A stretch of 64,000 nucleotides of DNA, from NCBI GenBank assembly GCA_017163975.1, contig JAFFSR010000136.1, forward strand, positions 11,033,501-11,097,500, read 5' to 3'. This DNA comes from Anastatus disparis. Lineage: Eukaryota > Arthropoda > Insecta > Hymenoptera > Eupelmidae. Positions 34,574 to 49,000 of the stretch are shown piece by piece; the first letter of the stretch is position 1; each line of letters starts with the position of its first letter. Below the pieces are notes generated by a model. It was not told the DNA's origin. It searched no databases and saw nothing but the letters and a program-made list of their open reading frames with translations. A program made the position numbers and the translations under genes.

Positions 34574-37500
34574 TATAAGACTTCCTGTGTTAACAGCACA
34601 ACCAATTATGAGCTGTTAGCACTTCAACATTTAAAGGCCATATCAATAATAAATAATTTTACAAGTCAGTCAATTAAAGTTTATTGTGCTAGATTAATTT
34701 TTCAAGAAATGTATTATAACTCAGTGATAATAAATCGCATCTTGATGAAAAAAGAACTTTCGGAGCTTTAGAATTTTTTATCTAAATTTAAAATTGTTGT
34801 GCATTGCAATGGAAAAAAAGGGAAATATAAAATCAAAGTTCTTAACTCGCAGTAGGATAAAAAGTTATAGTTTTAAACGAAAAACTTTCCTTTGAAGATG
34901 TAGAATTTAAAGAAAAAAGTTTTTAAACTGATGAAGCCAAAACAACTTTCAAGTTTTAAATTAATCCATCAAAATCCTATCCTCAGCATTTTTTAAGAAA
35001 TCAAAAGTCTTTGATCATTCGGAATATTATTATTTAATTATTAATTAAACATATTGTGTATAAGTGAGAAATTTATTATACTAAATAGTAAATAAAAGAG
35101 AATAAAAATTAAAAATATTCTAAAATAATTTATTAATTTTTAAATTTAACTCTTTTAGATATCAAAAGATTATTTAAACATTTATTAATAGCATCGATTT
35201 TATAAAAACAATTTACAGTTAAAAATATTATTTAAATTTTATATATTTGTTACATGTTAAACAATATTAAAAATATAAAAAAAAAATATTGAAACCATAC
35301 TAAATTTTACTACCTATATTACTTTCAATGGTGTAATGAAATACAATATTCTGTAAAAAAAAGGGCAAAAAATAAAGAAAAAAAAGTGCTTCACGTTGGA
35401 ACCCGACACGCAGCCGACACTTATAATCAATGGAACGTGCAAAGCTTTCACTCTATAGCACTCTATAAAACTCCAGAAGAGAAAGAGAAACTGAATTATA
35501 TTTTTGTCCGACGGAAGTTCGAAAACGTGTCGGAAACAATTAAGGACGAAAAAAAAGAGAAATTGATCACACGAAACGTTTATGAGTCATTCATAATGAT
35601 AACCTAGTATCGCGCTAACTTAGATAAAACTAAAATAAAAATTATATATTTTTACTTACGTTGATGTTGACGTTGCCAGTAGTAAAAAAAAATAATTTTG
35701 CACAATCGTTATTTTATCCTCTTTCGTGTTTATTTCCTTTTTAAATGAAATTATTTAACCAGGGTTAACTTGTTTTGCTATGTTTTTTTGTTAATTTTCT
35801 AGCCTCTCTCTCTCGAGAGATCAGATAAGCGTGCGTCGGTGGCGAATCATTATCGAGCTCTCTGCACGATTATATAGAGAGAGAGCAAATAACACGAGCC
35901 ACGCGGGGCTATGATAAGAAGGCGGTGTAAGTCCAAAAAACATTTATTCCGGCAAAGTCCATTGCCTTTATTTTTTCCTTCAATCTTCCAGTGTATATAA
36001 CTTTTTGATGCTTTAGTTTAATTTCTACTTTGGCATAGTAGCACCCTCGCACGTCAACGCTTCAATTGTAAGTTGTGCAACAACAACAAAAACAAAAGAA
36101 AGGGAAGTAAAAAAAAAGGGTTTCGTAGAGAAGCGGTGCGGCGGCGGCTACGGCGCGCGCTCACTCTCTTATTCTCAAGGAAAAAGCACACGACGAAGCT
36201 AGGGTATATATTTTATACATTTACGAGACCTGCGCGTTTTGGCTAAACTCTCTGTAGTCCAATACTGTTCTAGTAAAGCTTGAACAACGCAACAGCAGCC
36301 CGTTTTCCTCCACTTCATCTCCATGTGCGTGTAGTATGATTTTCTCTCCGGGCTTTATCGATTTACTCTATCGAAAATGCACACTCAAAGAAGGCCGCAT
36401 TTTTATATGCGTCTAACAAATCTCTCTTCTAACACAATCGCACGACAACACATACGGACAAAATTTAAGTTTTGTTGTATTGTATTTAAAAAAGGGGATG
36501 ATATTTTTCTCTTCTGCTGTTGACAGCTGAGCAGCTGATGAGGCAGACGATATCCTTCCTTTCTCTCCCCTCCCCTTTTGTACAACTTTACAGCAACATT
36601 TATTATTCCTTTACGATGCGCGGGCTTTCCTTTACATGAGAATACGTATACTGCACTATATATACTCTTATAGGTTAGATGCGCTTAACTTAGGTTTTTT
36701 TAACGTATACGTACGTCATGATATCACGTGATTCAAACCAGCCGGAAAAGATATTTAAATAAATTTATAATTTATTCTTGGCGATAGAATAATGAAATTA
36801 AAAAATAATATCAAATTATAGTAGTTTTTGAAAATTATTTAAATTTTTACATTTGAATTAAATTTAAATGTGATTTAAAAATCATTTATTCAATAATAAT
36901 TGTAAGTTGTAAACATGTTAAAATTCTCAATTTTTTAGTCATTGTTTTATTAATACACTATTTTATAATATTTGCAAAAGAGAGTAAAATGCCCAAAGCA
37001 ATAATATAGCATTTGTAATTTTTTTTGTATTGACTATAAAATAATTATAAAATTAGTATAACTTATTTAAACGTCATTAGTAATTCTATAAACAAAGATT
37101 TAGCGAACAAATTGATCATATTATAGTTATAAATAAGGTGGTAAGAATTCCTACACAATAACATTATACGCAATAATTTTATTTAATAATTCACAGAGTT
37201 AAATATTTATACTATAAACTTCGAGGTCAATTGTTTGTATAATAAAGTCCAAGGTGAATAAATTCTGCTTATAAAGTTTACAGTTACTATACTGATTAAG
37301 ATAGCTGATTGATTTCATGTTATTTTGTATTCTCTTTCTCTTTCTTGTTTCTGATTAAATTGCATACATTTTGCAAGCATGTTTTTAATTTATAAACGTG
37401 TAGTTCGAGTTTCGGAAAGAAGATGAGTACAGAAACTAACTAAATGAACTATAATGAAAGAAAAATCAAATTTTTCATTATAATGTTATATTAACGACAG

Positions 37501-38602
37501 ATATATTAATAAGTTATTTTTATCTTTCTAAATCTGTGAAAGTATTGATCAACTCATAAATATTTTTATTCAGTAATTATAAATTTTGTGTAGTTTAAAA
37601 TATTCATCCGTGCAGGATATAATTTACAATAAGTAATAAAATATTATATTCTAATTATTTATAAATTTAAATTTAAAATGTCGATAATGTAGAATTCTCG
37701 CGCACAGCAACTATGGTTGATAAAAGAGATTTTTTTTATGAGTCAAAGTAATATAATGTCTGCACAAAAAGTTGTATGTGGATTGTTTTGATATAACATC
37801 TGTATATATATAGTCGGTATATTTATACAGTTATCTATTGTTTGCGTAAATTTATAAACTTTGACAACTAATGGATTTGTCAAGCTATTATTATGCAAAA
37901 GCTAAACTCGTGACAACCTCTGATCAGATGTAAAAACAATTAGTAAGTAGCAGAATAATTTTTCTTTTTAATAATCGTTTGATATAGGAATATATAAACT
38001 AAATTTAATTTATTAAAATATAAATTTTTTTAAGATGTTAAATAAGTAATTTAAAATCAAATTCCCGTAAAAACATTAAGATTGAAATATCAATTTAGAT
38101 AATATTATTTTAACTCAGAGTTTCAGCTGTTTATGTTGCTTATCGTTTTCATTATAAATAAGCATGAATATTGATAAGAAATAATGATTTAATTGATTGC
38201 ACATTTTTTATGATGACGTTTATGGTACGATTTTTATTTTGTTAAATATTATGACCTCAATATCAAAATAAATGTCTATCTAAAAATATTTCAAACATTT
38301 GGCAAATATAATCTTAATTTTAATCCAAATACTTATCAAATTTCTAAGATAAATCATTGATGATTAAATTATAATTTTGACCAATTGCTTGCTTTATTTA
38401 ATATTTATTTTGCTTACAATCTAATTTTGGTAGTCACTAAATTTTGTAATATGTTTTGTGCAATAGTTGTTTTTCTTATACAAGGCAATGATTACACATA
38501 GTTATCTTAATATTTCAGCACTCTTGATTTCTCTAGAAAAAACATATCACCGTACAGTTGAGCTGTGAGTCTTGACAAAGTTATTTCTGAGATTTATTAA
38601 AT
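34574..38602. other. Divergent intergenic region between STARD10-like gene and PGM2
   Basis: It contains 5' UTR and promoter sequence for two divergent genes. The most promoter-like part is 35800-36620, with a (CT)n tract at 35808-35822 and a CG-rich patch near 36130-36165 (GGTGCGGCGGCGGC). An open frame at 35386-35607 has no splice context or family resemblance and was not called. TATTTCAG near 38520 may be the acceptor of a non-coding PGM2 leader exon. Confidence 0.45.
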
Positions 38603-41600
38603 ATGGCACCCAATTTTGCGGACACTGGAAATTCAGTACTCGATGATAAAATCAATGAGTATTTAAGTTGGAACAAAGTAAGATATATTATTATATTTAC
38701 ATTTAATTATTATTCATTTATATCATATATTTTTGTGAGATTTAATGCAGAGTAACAAAAAAAGGTGTACTCAATTTATTATGATTTAATATTTTGATTA
38801 AAGTAAACACATTAAAAATAAAATCTATCTTATTAACTATTAATATATTACCTGATATGAATTTATCAAAGTACAAATATATTTAAAATATTTATTTACA
38901 GGATGAAAAGGCTGCAAAAGAAATACAAACTTTAATTAATGAGGGTGATGAAAAAAAATTATCAAATTTATTTCTGAAAAGACTTGAATTTGGAACAGCT
39001 GGTCTCAGAGCAAGAATGGGACCAGGATATAATCAAATGAATGATTTAGTGATTATACAAACTGGTCAAGGATTAGCTAAGTATTTATTAAAGACTGTAT
39101 CAAATGTTGAAGAAAAAGGTATTATTTTAGGATATGATGGTCGATATAACAGCAAAAGGTAATTTGTGTTTTGAAGATCATTATAATTTATAGTATTTAT
39201 TATTTTTTTAATAATAAATGATTTTAGGTTTGCTGAGCTGACCGCAGCTATTTTTCTAAAGAAGAATATTAAAGTTTATATGTATTCCAAACTATGTCCC
39301 ACTCCATTTATTCCATATGGTGTGCTTAAATATAACTGTGCAGCTGGCGTTATGGTTACTGCATCGCACAATCCTAAAGAAGACAATGGCTACAAAGTTT
39401 ATTGGGAAAATGGATCACAAATCATTCCTCCTCATGATAAAGAAATACAAAAAAGTATTTTAGAAAGTCTCGAACCTGAGCCATCATCATGGGATACATC
39501 AAATGTTTATGACAATCCATTGTTTAAGGATCCCTTAGATGAAGTTATGGATACATACTTTAAAGAAATAAAGAAAAATGTTTTATATCCCGAAATTAAT
39601 AACAATACATCTTTGAAGTTTGTGTATACACCTGTGCATGGTGTTGGTTACAACTATTTCACAGAAGCTTTTAAAGTTGCTAATTTTAAAGTAATATTCT
39701 TAAATCATTCAATTATTTATCATTAGAAAAAATACATTATTATATAATATTCTGTTTTTACAGCCGTTTATTGTAGTTGAAGAGCAAAAAGATCCTGATC
39801 CTGAGTTTTCAACAGTTGTATTTCCCAATCCTGAAGAACCAACTGCGCTAGAATTAAGTATTAAAACTGCAGATAGAAATGGTTCAACCATAATTCTTGC
39901 TAATGATCCTGATGCAGATCGACTTGCATGTGCAGAAAGAGGCAAAAAGTAATTATAAATTTAATATTGGATAGTTCGATATATTAGAAATTTTTTTTAA
40001 TAATTATCTTTAATTTTAGTGGGGAATGGCATATATTTTCTGGTAATGAACTAGGAGCCTTACTCGCATGGTGGATGTTACATGCTTTTAGAGTTAGAAA
40101 ACCAGATGCTAATATAGCAGATGCTTACATGTTAGCATCGACTGTATCGAGTAAAGTACTTGCATCAATGGCAAAAAAAGAAGGTTTTAAATTCGAAGTA
40201 TATATATATATATTTGTTTATTACTTAATTTGCAATTATTTTTTATTTATATAAACAAGTAAATAAATTTATTTTTACTTTAAAGGAGACATTAACTGGA
40301 TTTAAGTGGATGGGCAATAAAGCATCAGAATTAATAAAATCTGGAAAGACAGTTCTCTTTGCTTATGAAGAAGCTATTGGTTTTATGTGTGGCCCAAGTG
40401 TATTAGATAAGGATGGCGTAAGTGCTGGCACTTGTTTAGCCGAAATGGCAGTATATCTTGAAACAATGGGTCTTACGCTTATGGATAAATTAAATGAATT
40501 ATATTGCGAGTAAGGTTTAATGACTATACAAAATTTATTGAAAAAATGCTATTAAACTAATATAATAATTTATTTTTTCTAGATATGGACATCACATTAG
40601 TGATAATTCTTATTGGGTTTGTTATGAACAACAAACAATAAAACGCATATTTGACCGACTGAGGAATTTCGAAGGAAAAGAGAATGTGGTAAGTATTGAA
40701 ATATTTTGATTATAAATTAAAATTTATTTTGTAATGCCCAAAGATATGTTAATATTCTATTTTCGGTCACAACTTAAGCTTATTTTATAATCAAGTCTTA
40801 AATGCAGCATACATTATAATACATTATAATAAAAACTTAACGATTTTAAATTAACTTCTTCATGATTATTAATGTATAAATAATATCTTAGTTTAACTTA
40901 TTAATTTATTTTCTTTACATTGGTAACATGAAATAATATTTGAATTTATAGTATGCTCGCTTTTTTCGTGTCTCAATTCTATTATGCAACTTTTTTTTTG
41001 TCTTGTGTCATTGAACAATTGCACTTGACAAAGCGGACAAATATAATGTTAAATGGCATTGACAATATTATTCTTATATATAAATTTGTTTATTACAGAC
41101 AAAATTATTAATAATTCTTATTTAACAACTAATCTATTTTACTACACTTCTTTTTATTTTAAATTTTCGTAAAAAAGATTTATTTTGTTCATTAACAATA
41201 TTGATTTTTTGAAAATTATAACACAAAATAGTAAAGTATAATATGAATATTATAGAATTTTTTAAATATTTTTTTTATTAGAAAGTACTTTTTTATTATT
41301 TTAACCGATAACTTACTTAGTAAGTAGTTTATTTATTTTAAGATATAAAAGATATAAATATGTAAAAAAATTTAGATTAGTGACATGTACGTTTTATTTT
41401 TGCGTTATCATAAGTCTTCCGCATAATTTTTATTAACTTATAAATTGTTTTCAATTTTTTATCTAATCACAAATTTATAGTCTTTACATTGTTGTTAAGT
41501 TTTACTAAACAATTTCCTGTTTACATTTTCCTTATTAATATTTTCTAAAAAAAAGAAATTATAACATGAAAATTCAATTACATTAATTTGAAAAAGATAC

Positions 41601-44600
41601 ACATCATATCCCTGTATTATATTGCTTTTTTTAATTTATTAACGTTCAATGGTAACCTACTTTAATGATGCATATGTTAGTAATTATAAAAAAACTATTA
41701 CATTAATTGTCAAGTAAAAAATCGTACGCGATGAAAAACATTGACTAAAAAAAGTATTTCTAAGACAGCTCGAGTACAATCTTAGAGCTTGTAATGTTTC
41801 TATATGTCTATCTATTAAGTACATCTATAATAATAGCTAAATAAAAAAATGTATTTTAATCGTATCGTATTCAAATGCGTTAAAACAGAACAATAAATAT
41901 AAATGTATGCAAAATTATAACATACCGCAAAAATAATTAATATTCATAAATTTATTGAAAGAATTGCTAAATTATTTATTTATTTATATTAATTTTTAAA
42001 TAAACCAGCTAAATTTCTAATATTTCGTAAATTCTTTTCCTAAAATTGCTGATGCAGTATTTAATAAATAATCATCAAATCCACGTCAAACGTGAAATTC
42101 CATAGTACAGAAACACTTGATATCAACAAAAGATTTAATTGTTTGTCGATTTGCAGGACAAAATAAATAATAACAGAGTAAAATCCTATGCAAAGGAGAA
42201 AAAAAAGACATTGCTCGCGTAACGTAAATTATGTTAAATACACGCTAGTGGCTCGTGAAAAATCGGCGAGTACTCTCGCGGCTCTCTAGCGCATAGCTTA
42301 GTCATTCAGTTTTCTGATGTTCTGTCGCATATATGCAAGCGGTATATTATAAAACGTTACATTGATATAGTAGATCATCAAGGCCAGCGAGTGCAATAAA
42401 ATAAATTTTAGCGGGAGCGTCGTCTACTCGATTAAATATACATACAAGTTCACGAGGAAACGACATAAACGTCAAAAAGAAAAAAAAAACAGAGAGAGAG
42501 AGAAAGAGACTTTCGGTAAATTTTTGCAGTCTGCCATACAACTTAATGCTATAAACTACAAGTTTAAAAAGTTCTTGGCATATATTCGCGTTATCTTCAT
42601 TGTGCTTTATAGATTAAAGTTGTAATCGACACTTTTATACGATAATGCACCGGTGCAAGACTTACAGTTAAGTCATAAGTTTCACCCGCAAATCTACAAA
42701 TCGCTTTTTTTTTCTTTTACATGTAGTAATACATGTTTTTTAATCCTTTACTCTGAAAAAAATAATAAATTAATTGGTAGTTATTAAATTAAAGTTAATA
42801 TACTTAAGTTCAAACGAGAATATTTAAAATAGGATTTTCGTATTCAAAGTTTATAACTATTTAATTGACTCTTTCCATTGAATATATGCGCGTTGACTTG
42901 ATTTGAATTTTCTCACACAGTGTTAAAATACGCTTACGCAGTATCGTGTTGACGCGCAAGTTTTGTTTTTTTTTTGTATGCTCGATTTTGAGTATTGTAA
43001 AAATGTCGACAATAACGAGCAGCAAAGATTTTTGGATGGAAAAACTGCAAGATGTATTTTTGACGTCGTTGACATTGGTACCATCGTTGCTTCTTGGTGT
43101 ACTAGCTATTCCTGCCGTACAAACTATGTACTATCTTGCACCCCTTTTCAACGAGGGTGGTTTCAGTATTCTGTGAGTTTTCTTTTACAAGTTTTTACAA
43201 CTTACGGATTAAATTGATTGTTTAATCTTTTAACTTTTTCGGATATCTTTTTGATGAGTAATTGCTTTATTAAGATTTCGTTGTTTACATTTCAGATATT
43301 TCGAATTTTTGTGAAAGCGAAAGTAATTTTAGATGATGTTGATTTTCGTTTATATAACGTATTTTTTCAACCAAAATTTTGTTTTATAAATATAGAAGTA
43401 CATTTTACTGTAATACAAATAAAATTAGATGAATTCTTTACTTAAATAATTATTAATTATTCGATATGTGTGTGTGTGAAATATGTGAAAATAATTATGT
43501 AGTTCTTTGCTTCAGAAAAATTTTTAATTAAAATATGAATTATTTTCAACTGTCGTTTTTGATAGGTTATTAAATATTTTAAAAAATTGAAAGTCTTAAG
43601 AGTACATAAAAGTATATAGAACTTTTCAAGTATGTTTTTCCGAATATTATTAAAAATATAGGTCTCTAAGAGCATTAATAGCATACATTACTCCAACAAG
43701 TGTTTACTATTATTTTTATATTATTTTTTTTTTTTTATTTAATTTAACGTCGCTGTATTTATGTTTTCATTAAGATTCTAATTAGCGACAGAGGTTTTTA
43801 GTGTGTTTGTGAACAAAACACATGTATCGTGTACAGAGATGCTTGTATCAATCGACCGCTGAGAGCGGGATTCGAACTCGGCTCCTTGAGATTATGAATC
43901 CATCACTGTACCGAGTGAGCCACTCACGACCTCATATTTAACGATTAACATTTAACAGAAAAAACTAAAATTGAAGTGATCTTATTTTACCAGCATTTTT
44001 AACTATTTTTAACATAATTTAATTATTTTAGTATTCTTTATTAACTTATCAATTTAAACATGCAAATTGCAATTAAAAAAAAATTTTCAAATTCTAATTA
44101 GCTTCTAATCTAGACTGTATAATCAGCAAAACCTTAAGAAGTTAAGAGTTTATCAATCGAAAATTGATTAATAGCTTATATTGAGTCTATAAAAATAGAC
44201 ATTTAAAATAACAATATTAATGTATAGTTTAATTATAAACTAAATTAATTATGTCATGTTATATAAAAGGAAGATACGTTCAGAAAAAAACTTAAACGCG
44301 TCATATCTTTTTTTTGTTATTAACGTGACACAAAACGTAACATTCTTAAAAAATTTATAAAAAAATAATCATTTTGCGTTTTATAGTCCATAATATATAT
44401 TTTTTAAATTTAATTTAATCTACGAGCACTTAATCTACAAAATATTAATATAAAAAAAGATATTAAAAATTAATGATGTATTTTAAAAAATTTAATGTCA
44501 TGTTTATTTAAAAATTTCCAGAATTCAGAAAAATTAATTTTATAAAAATATGTATAAAAATTCAAATAGTTATTTTTCTATTTATATCATAATTTATAAA

Positions 44601-45598
44601 ACTATTAAAAGTTTAAACAATAAAATTTATCTAAAATTATCATATTCCAAATGACGCATCATCCGGAATGAGGAAATTTCTCGATTAAAATAATAATGTA
44701 ATAAACTAAAATTGTACAACTATTTTCAAAAAATATAATAGTTGAAATGAATTTGCGTAGTTTATTTCAAATGAAATAATTAGGTGCAATTGAATTTTAT
44801 CTAATATTTTATACAAACGTTATGAAGTTTAAAAAAACAATATTTAATTTTATAAAAAAAAAATACAAAATTTTTTAAAATTTGATTGAGGAAAAACTTT
44901 TTGACATTGTTTGACCTTTTCAGGAAAAACTACATGCACGTAATTTTAATTTTACTTAAAAATTGTCAATAAATAACATAAACCATCAGGTAAATTATAT
45001 GCCTATAATGAATCGTGTAAAAATTCACATTTGGTTTCCCAATACTGAACGCATTTTGTATCAAAGGGTGATAACAATTTCTATCAATTAAAAGATTTCA
45101 AAATTAAATTTAGAGCCTCAAGCTGCATTTGAAATGTATTTTTCAAATCTTATCATTGAAAAAGTCACTAAATAAAATATTTATTTATTTTTCAGTATCC
45201 AACCAGCATTCTCGGAGGAAAATATCCTATTACAAGTGTCAGAGACTTAACAACGGGTTACGATAATACTAAGCCTGGAAATAAAGCAGTTTTACCTGTA
45301 TCAAAGTCAAGTCAAATGATAACTTTTACTTTTAAAAATGGATTAGTTACTACGCTTAGAACTAGTGGAACGGAACCAAAAATTAAATATTACAATGAAC
45401 TATGCGCTTCTCCGGAACAAAAGTACGTAAAATTTTAAGTAAATTAAAATTTTTTTACCATCAATGTCTAATTATTAATATTTATTGAATTTCAGAGATT
45501 TGAAAGAACTTCAAAAGACGTTAAATGAAATGGTGTCTGCTCTTGTTGAAGAATTTTTACAACCAGGAATAAATAAATTAATTGCGCGCAGTTCATAA
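38603..45598 (+). CDS. Pgm2: Phosphoglucomutase 2 / phosphopentomutase
   Basis: An alpha-D-phosphohexomutase that interconverts ribose-1-phosphate and ribose-5-phosphate, and more weakly glucose-1-phosphate and glucose-6-phosphate. Exons are 38603-38677, 38902-39158, 39228-39690, 39764-39948, 40020-40197, 40286-40509, 40583-40688, 45196-45422 and 45496-45598, in phase throughout, giving 605 residues. This is close to the usual length of about 610. Catalytic features are visible: the phosphoserine loop [16 protein letters not shown], the metal loop DPDADR, the sugar loop EEAIGF and the phosphate-binding loop [12 protein letters not shown]. An N-terminal [13 protein letters not shown] precedes them. 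Intron 7 is 4.5 kb, far longer than the others, and contains an orphan coding exon and a SINE. The donor of exon 5 merges into a TA repeat. Confidence 0.92.
40198..40212. repeat. (TA)n tract fused to a PGM2 splice donor
   Basis: After GAA at 40197 the intron begins GTATATATATATATAT, so the donor itself is part of the microsatellite. Confidence 0.8.
43003..43172 (+). CDS. Orphan first coding exon nested in PGM2 intron 7
   Basis: The exon starts at an ATG ([17 protein letters not shown]) and runs 56 codons plus two bases to a GTGAGT donor. It includes a hydrophobic membrane-span-like segment ([18 protein letters not shown]) and [14 protein letters not shown]. The region just upstream (42240-42960) is richer in CG motifs than the rest of the intron, as for a promoter. 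No matching downstream exon was recognised before PGM2 exon 8, and its phase does not fit that exon. The hydrophobic N-terminus faintly recalls multipass palmitoyltransferases, but this is a weak guess. It may be a nested gene, a fragment of a duplicated gene or an exon of an unrecognised transcript. Confidence 0.4.
43737..43933 (-). mobile_element. tRNA-derived SINE, copy 2
   Basis: On the minus strand it reads GAGGTCGTGAGTGGCTCAC, with a tRNA-like head. The anticodon-like loop is TTCATAA, the following arm CTCAAGG is reminiscent of an elongator Met tRNA, and the B-box is GAGTTCGAATCCC. The tail matches copy 1 at 16031-16220 (GTACACGATACATGTG, CGCTAATTAGAATC) and ends CAGCGACGTTAAAT plus an A-rich tail. 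It is inserted in PGM2 intron 7, antisense to PGM2. Confidence 0.8.
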
Positions 45599-46082
45599 TT
45601 TTATATATTTTAAGAAATACAATATAAACTATTTATTACAATTACAATAATCATCACATTTTTAATAACAGAATTTTTTGGAATTTAACAAAAAAAACTA
45701 TTTTATTCAAAATTTTTTACTTGAAACTAGACTGAATTCAATTTAAGGATATTTATAACAGCTACTCAATTCTACTTACACAGGTTTAAAAATTGTGTTA
45801 GTGATAAATTAAATTGAGAAAAACACTTCCGTTTTGACTTTTTGTTAGAGTAGCTTTTGTTACAGTTTATAAACAATCAATAAATCTCTTATATTATAAA
45901 ATTTTAATTAATAAATTTTCATGAAACCTTAATTAATTGCCTTAAATAAAAAAAAAAATTATGTACATTAAAGTTTTAAACGTTTAACATATTATCTTAT
46001 ATTAGTTCAATAGTTTATATAAAACTGATTTTAAGTAAAAATTTACTTTACATAACAGTGTAAACAATTTGAAACACTCATC

Positions 46083-49000
46083 TCACTTTTTTTTTCTTGT
46101 GCGATTATTTTTTCCGCCTTGTACTTGGAATGTTATACACTATAATAATTAGTAAATTATTAATTGTTTATTAAATTATTTTTATGTAATTTAAGTTTTA
46201 TTTCATAACTAACCTGTTCGTCAAGGAAATCCATGAGACTATTTGTTTTACACTTGAACCCAGTTTGCTTCAACATGAGATGCAAAGTGTCCAATGGTAA
46301 AGGCTCGTACGTCAAAACTTTAGTGTATAATTCCTTATTAGTTTCTATCAGTCTAAAAAAAGCATCTTTAATACTTACAGAATTTGGTAAATTATTTACA
46401 GCTTCCGGCTCATCATTGACCATTTCTTCTGCTATCATTTGACTGTAAATAATGTATAAGTTATTTTTTATATATAAAAGATATGAACATACAAAACAAC
46501 TGAACATAGAAAAAAAGATTTACCAATTTTGTGAACTTCGTGCTGATTTTATCTCCTTTTTTTCTTTTGAAGTGCTCGCTTTTGAACTTGTCTTTTTTAA
46601 ATTTTTCTTTTTTAATGGTGGTTGTTCATCATCGCTTGTTGAATTAGGACTAGAAACTCGTTTCTGTGATGCAGAAACCACAGGATGAGTTTCGTTATAT
46701 ATATGTCTTAATAAAAGTTTAGCTTTATTTCGACTTTGCGGTTTTAAACCAAATTTGCTCAATTCCTTCTAAAAAATAAAATAATTATTATCAATTTATA
46801 AAATTAAAAGCAATTTATAACAAATTTTACATACATGTAATTCTGGTGTTCCTAATGTACTATAATTTACAGGTGGAGTGACGTCTTTTGATTCATCGGA
46901 TTTTTGGGTTACCTTTTTACTTTTTTCTGGGGAGACAGAAGTAGATGATGATCTTTTCAATTTACGTCCATAAAGTTCTTGTTCTGTAAAATTTGTAGCT
47001 GATATGGATTTTATTTTAAGTTTTCTGGTCTTTTCTGAAGACTCTTCAGATGGTTTATTTAAACCTATTTCATTTTTATTTAATTTTGGCGACACAGAGC
47101 AAGAAATCTGTGATTTTCGCTTACTTTGGCTTAAAACTGGTGAAGTACATAATGGTTGTGTCTGTATGTTTTCAGATTCTGTAAGTGGCAATGATAAATT
47201 TGATGTAGGTATACTGTTGTTTCCTAAGGAAGTATTTTCAAAATTCAATCTCTTTTTAGAACTATAATTAACATCTAAAGCCGATTCAAATGATTGAGTT
47301 TTAACACTGTCTTTCTTCAGAGGAGATTTTCTGACCCAATTATCATCATTATCAAAATCTATATCAAAATATTCATTCACAATTGAATTAGATTCAATGA
47401 TTTTTCCTTTTAAAGAATTATCTTTTTTAGATCCACTACTTTTAATGTTAGATAAATTATGCTTATGAAACTCTGAAATTCCTGGACTAGAAATAATTGA
47501 TATTGGACTTAAATTGATTACATCTTGTTCACTAATAAAGTTTTCATTACTTGCAGTCTTATGTTTTTCTTGAGAAAATTTATTTTCTTTATCTAGTTTA
47601 CAATCTTTTGTATTATTTTGATTAATGAATTTTGGACTTGATGGCAAATGTTTACTAATTTCAGCTTCAAAATCGTCACTATTTTTTTCTAATAACTCTA
47701 AAACTTCTTTTTCTTTATTTTCACTAGTACACGAGTCTTTGCTATTATTTTTTTTATTCTTCAATGAATTATCCGATTCGATCGCTAATTTATATGGAAA
47801 CGTACTATCGTCATGGATGCTTTCTTCATCTGAATCTCCAGCTATATCAATTATTTCATTCTTATATTTTTCTTTCAATTCAGTAGAATTTACTACTTGA
47901 GATGGTTCAAACTTATCACCAACTAACTCAAGAGGAAATGTGCTATCATTTTCAATATTAGATACTGATGGACCCAATGGTGATTTGAATGTAGAGTTTT
48001 TTTTCTCAAATTTTTCATTAATAACATTCTCATTGGGTTTCTTTGATTTTACAATAGGGTTTGATTTATTCTGTTCCTCTTCATCATCAGAGTCAGAAAC
48101 CAATGTTATATCTTCAATTAAATTTGATTTTGTATTGTTTTGCAATAAAATTTTCTTTGAAGTATTTGTAGATGTATTATTTAAAATTTCCTTTTCATTT
48201 ACGTCAGTATTTGCACTTATTCCTGAAACACTTTGGTTTAGATTTTTTAATTCTTTGCGATATTTTGCTATACTATTATCATGCTTTTTCGATTTTTTAT
48301 ATCTTGAATACATGGATAATTCAGAGTCATTGAGAGTTATATCTTCAACTTCATCATTAGAAATTGAACATTCAAAAGGTTGTTTTTTAGTATAAGATCT
48401 TGTTGTTACATTATCTGGCAACTTGAAATCTGTAGATTCTGTTTTAGAAGATGGAACTTTTGAATTAACAGCTAATGTTGAATTATCTAAAACAGAAAAA
48501 TCATCGCGAATTTCAGAGCTCAGATTTACATTTGAATGTTCTTCAATTACATCTTGAGTATCGTTGCTATTTGATAATGTTGTATTATTATTTTTGTAGT
48601 TAGTATCACTACTTTTTTTATTTATTACAGTCACTTTTTTCTCTCCTTCTATCACATCTTTTTCAAGTGAACTAAGAACTCTTCTTGGTATTTGATCATT
48701 ACTATGGCCATCATTTTTTAAATAGGCATAAGAATCATCTTGAGAATAGTGCTGTCTCTTAAGGAAAGGATTTTTACATTTTACTGGTGGTATTGGACTA
48801 TCTGTTTCCGAATCTGATTCTAAAAGACCTTTCGCATTTATCTTATGCGCTTTGGCAATGAATAAACTTATATCTGTTTTCTTTTCTTTTGTGTTATTTT
48901 TATTTAATACAGATTGTTTTTCACTTGGTTTTGGAGAGGTGGGTGGAGTTACTACATCGTGTATTGAATCATCACTTTTTTCAATAATTTTTTCATTAAT

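Noticed and set aside
35386..35607. Plus-strand ORF of 73 codons between the STARD10-like gene and PGM2
   Set aside because: No family resemblance, and it lies in the leader/promoter area.
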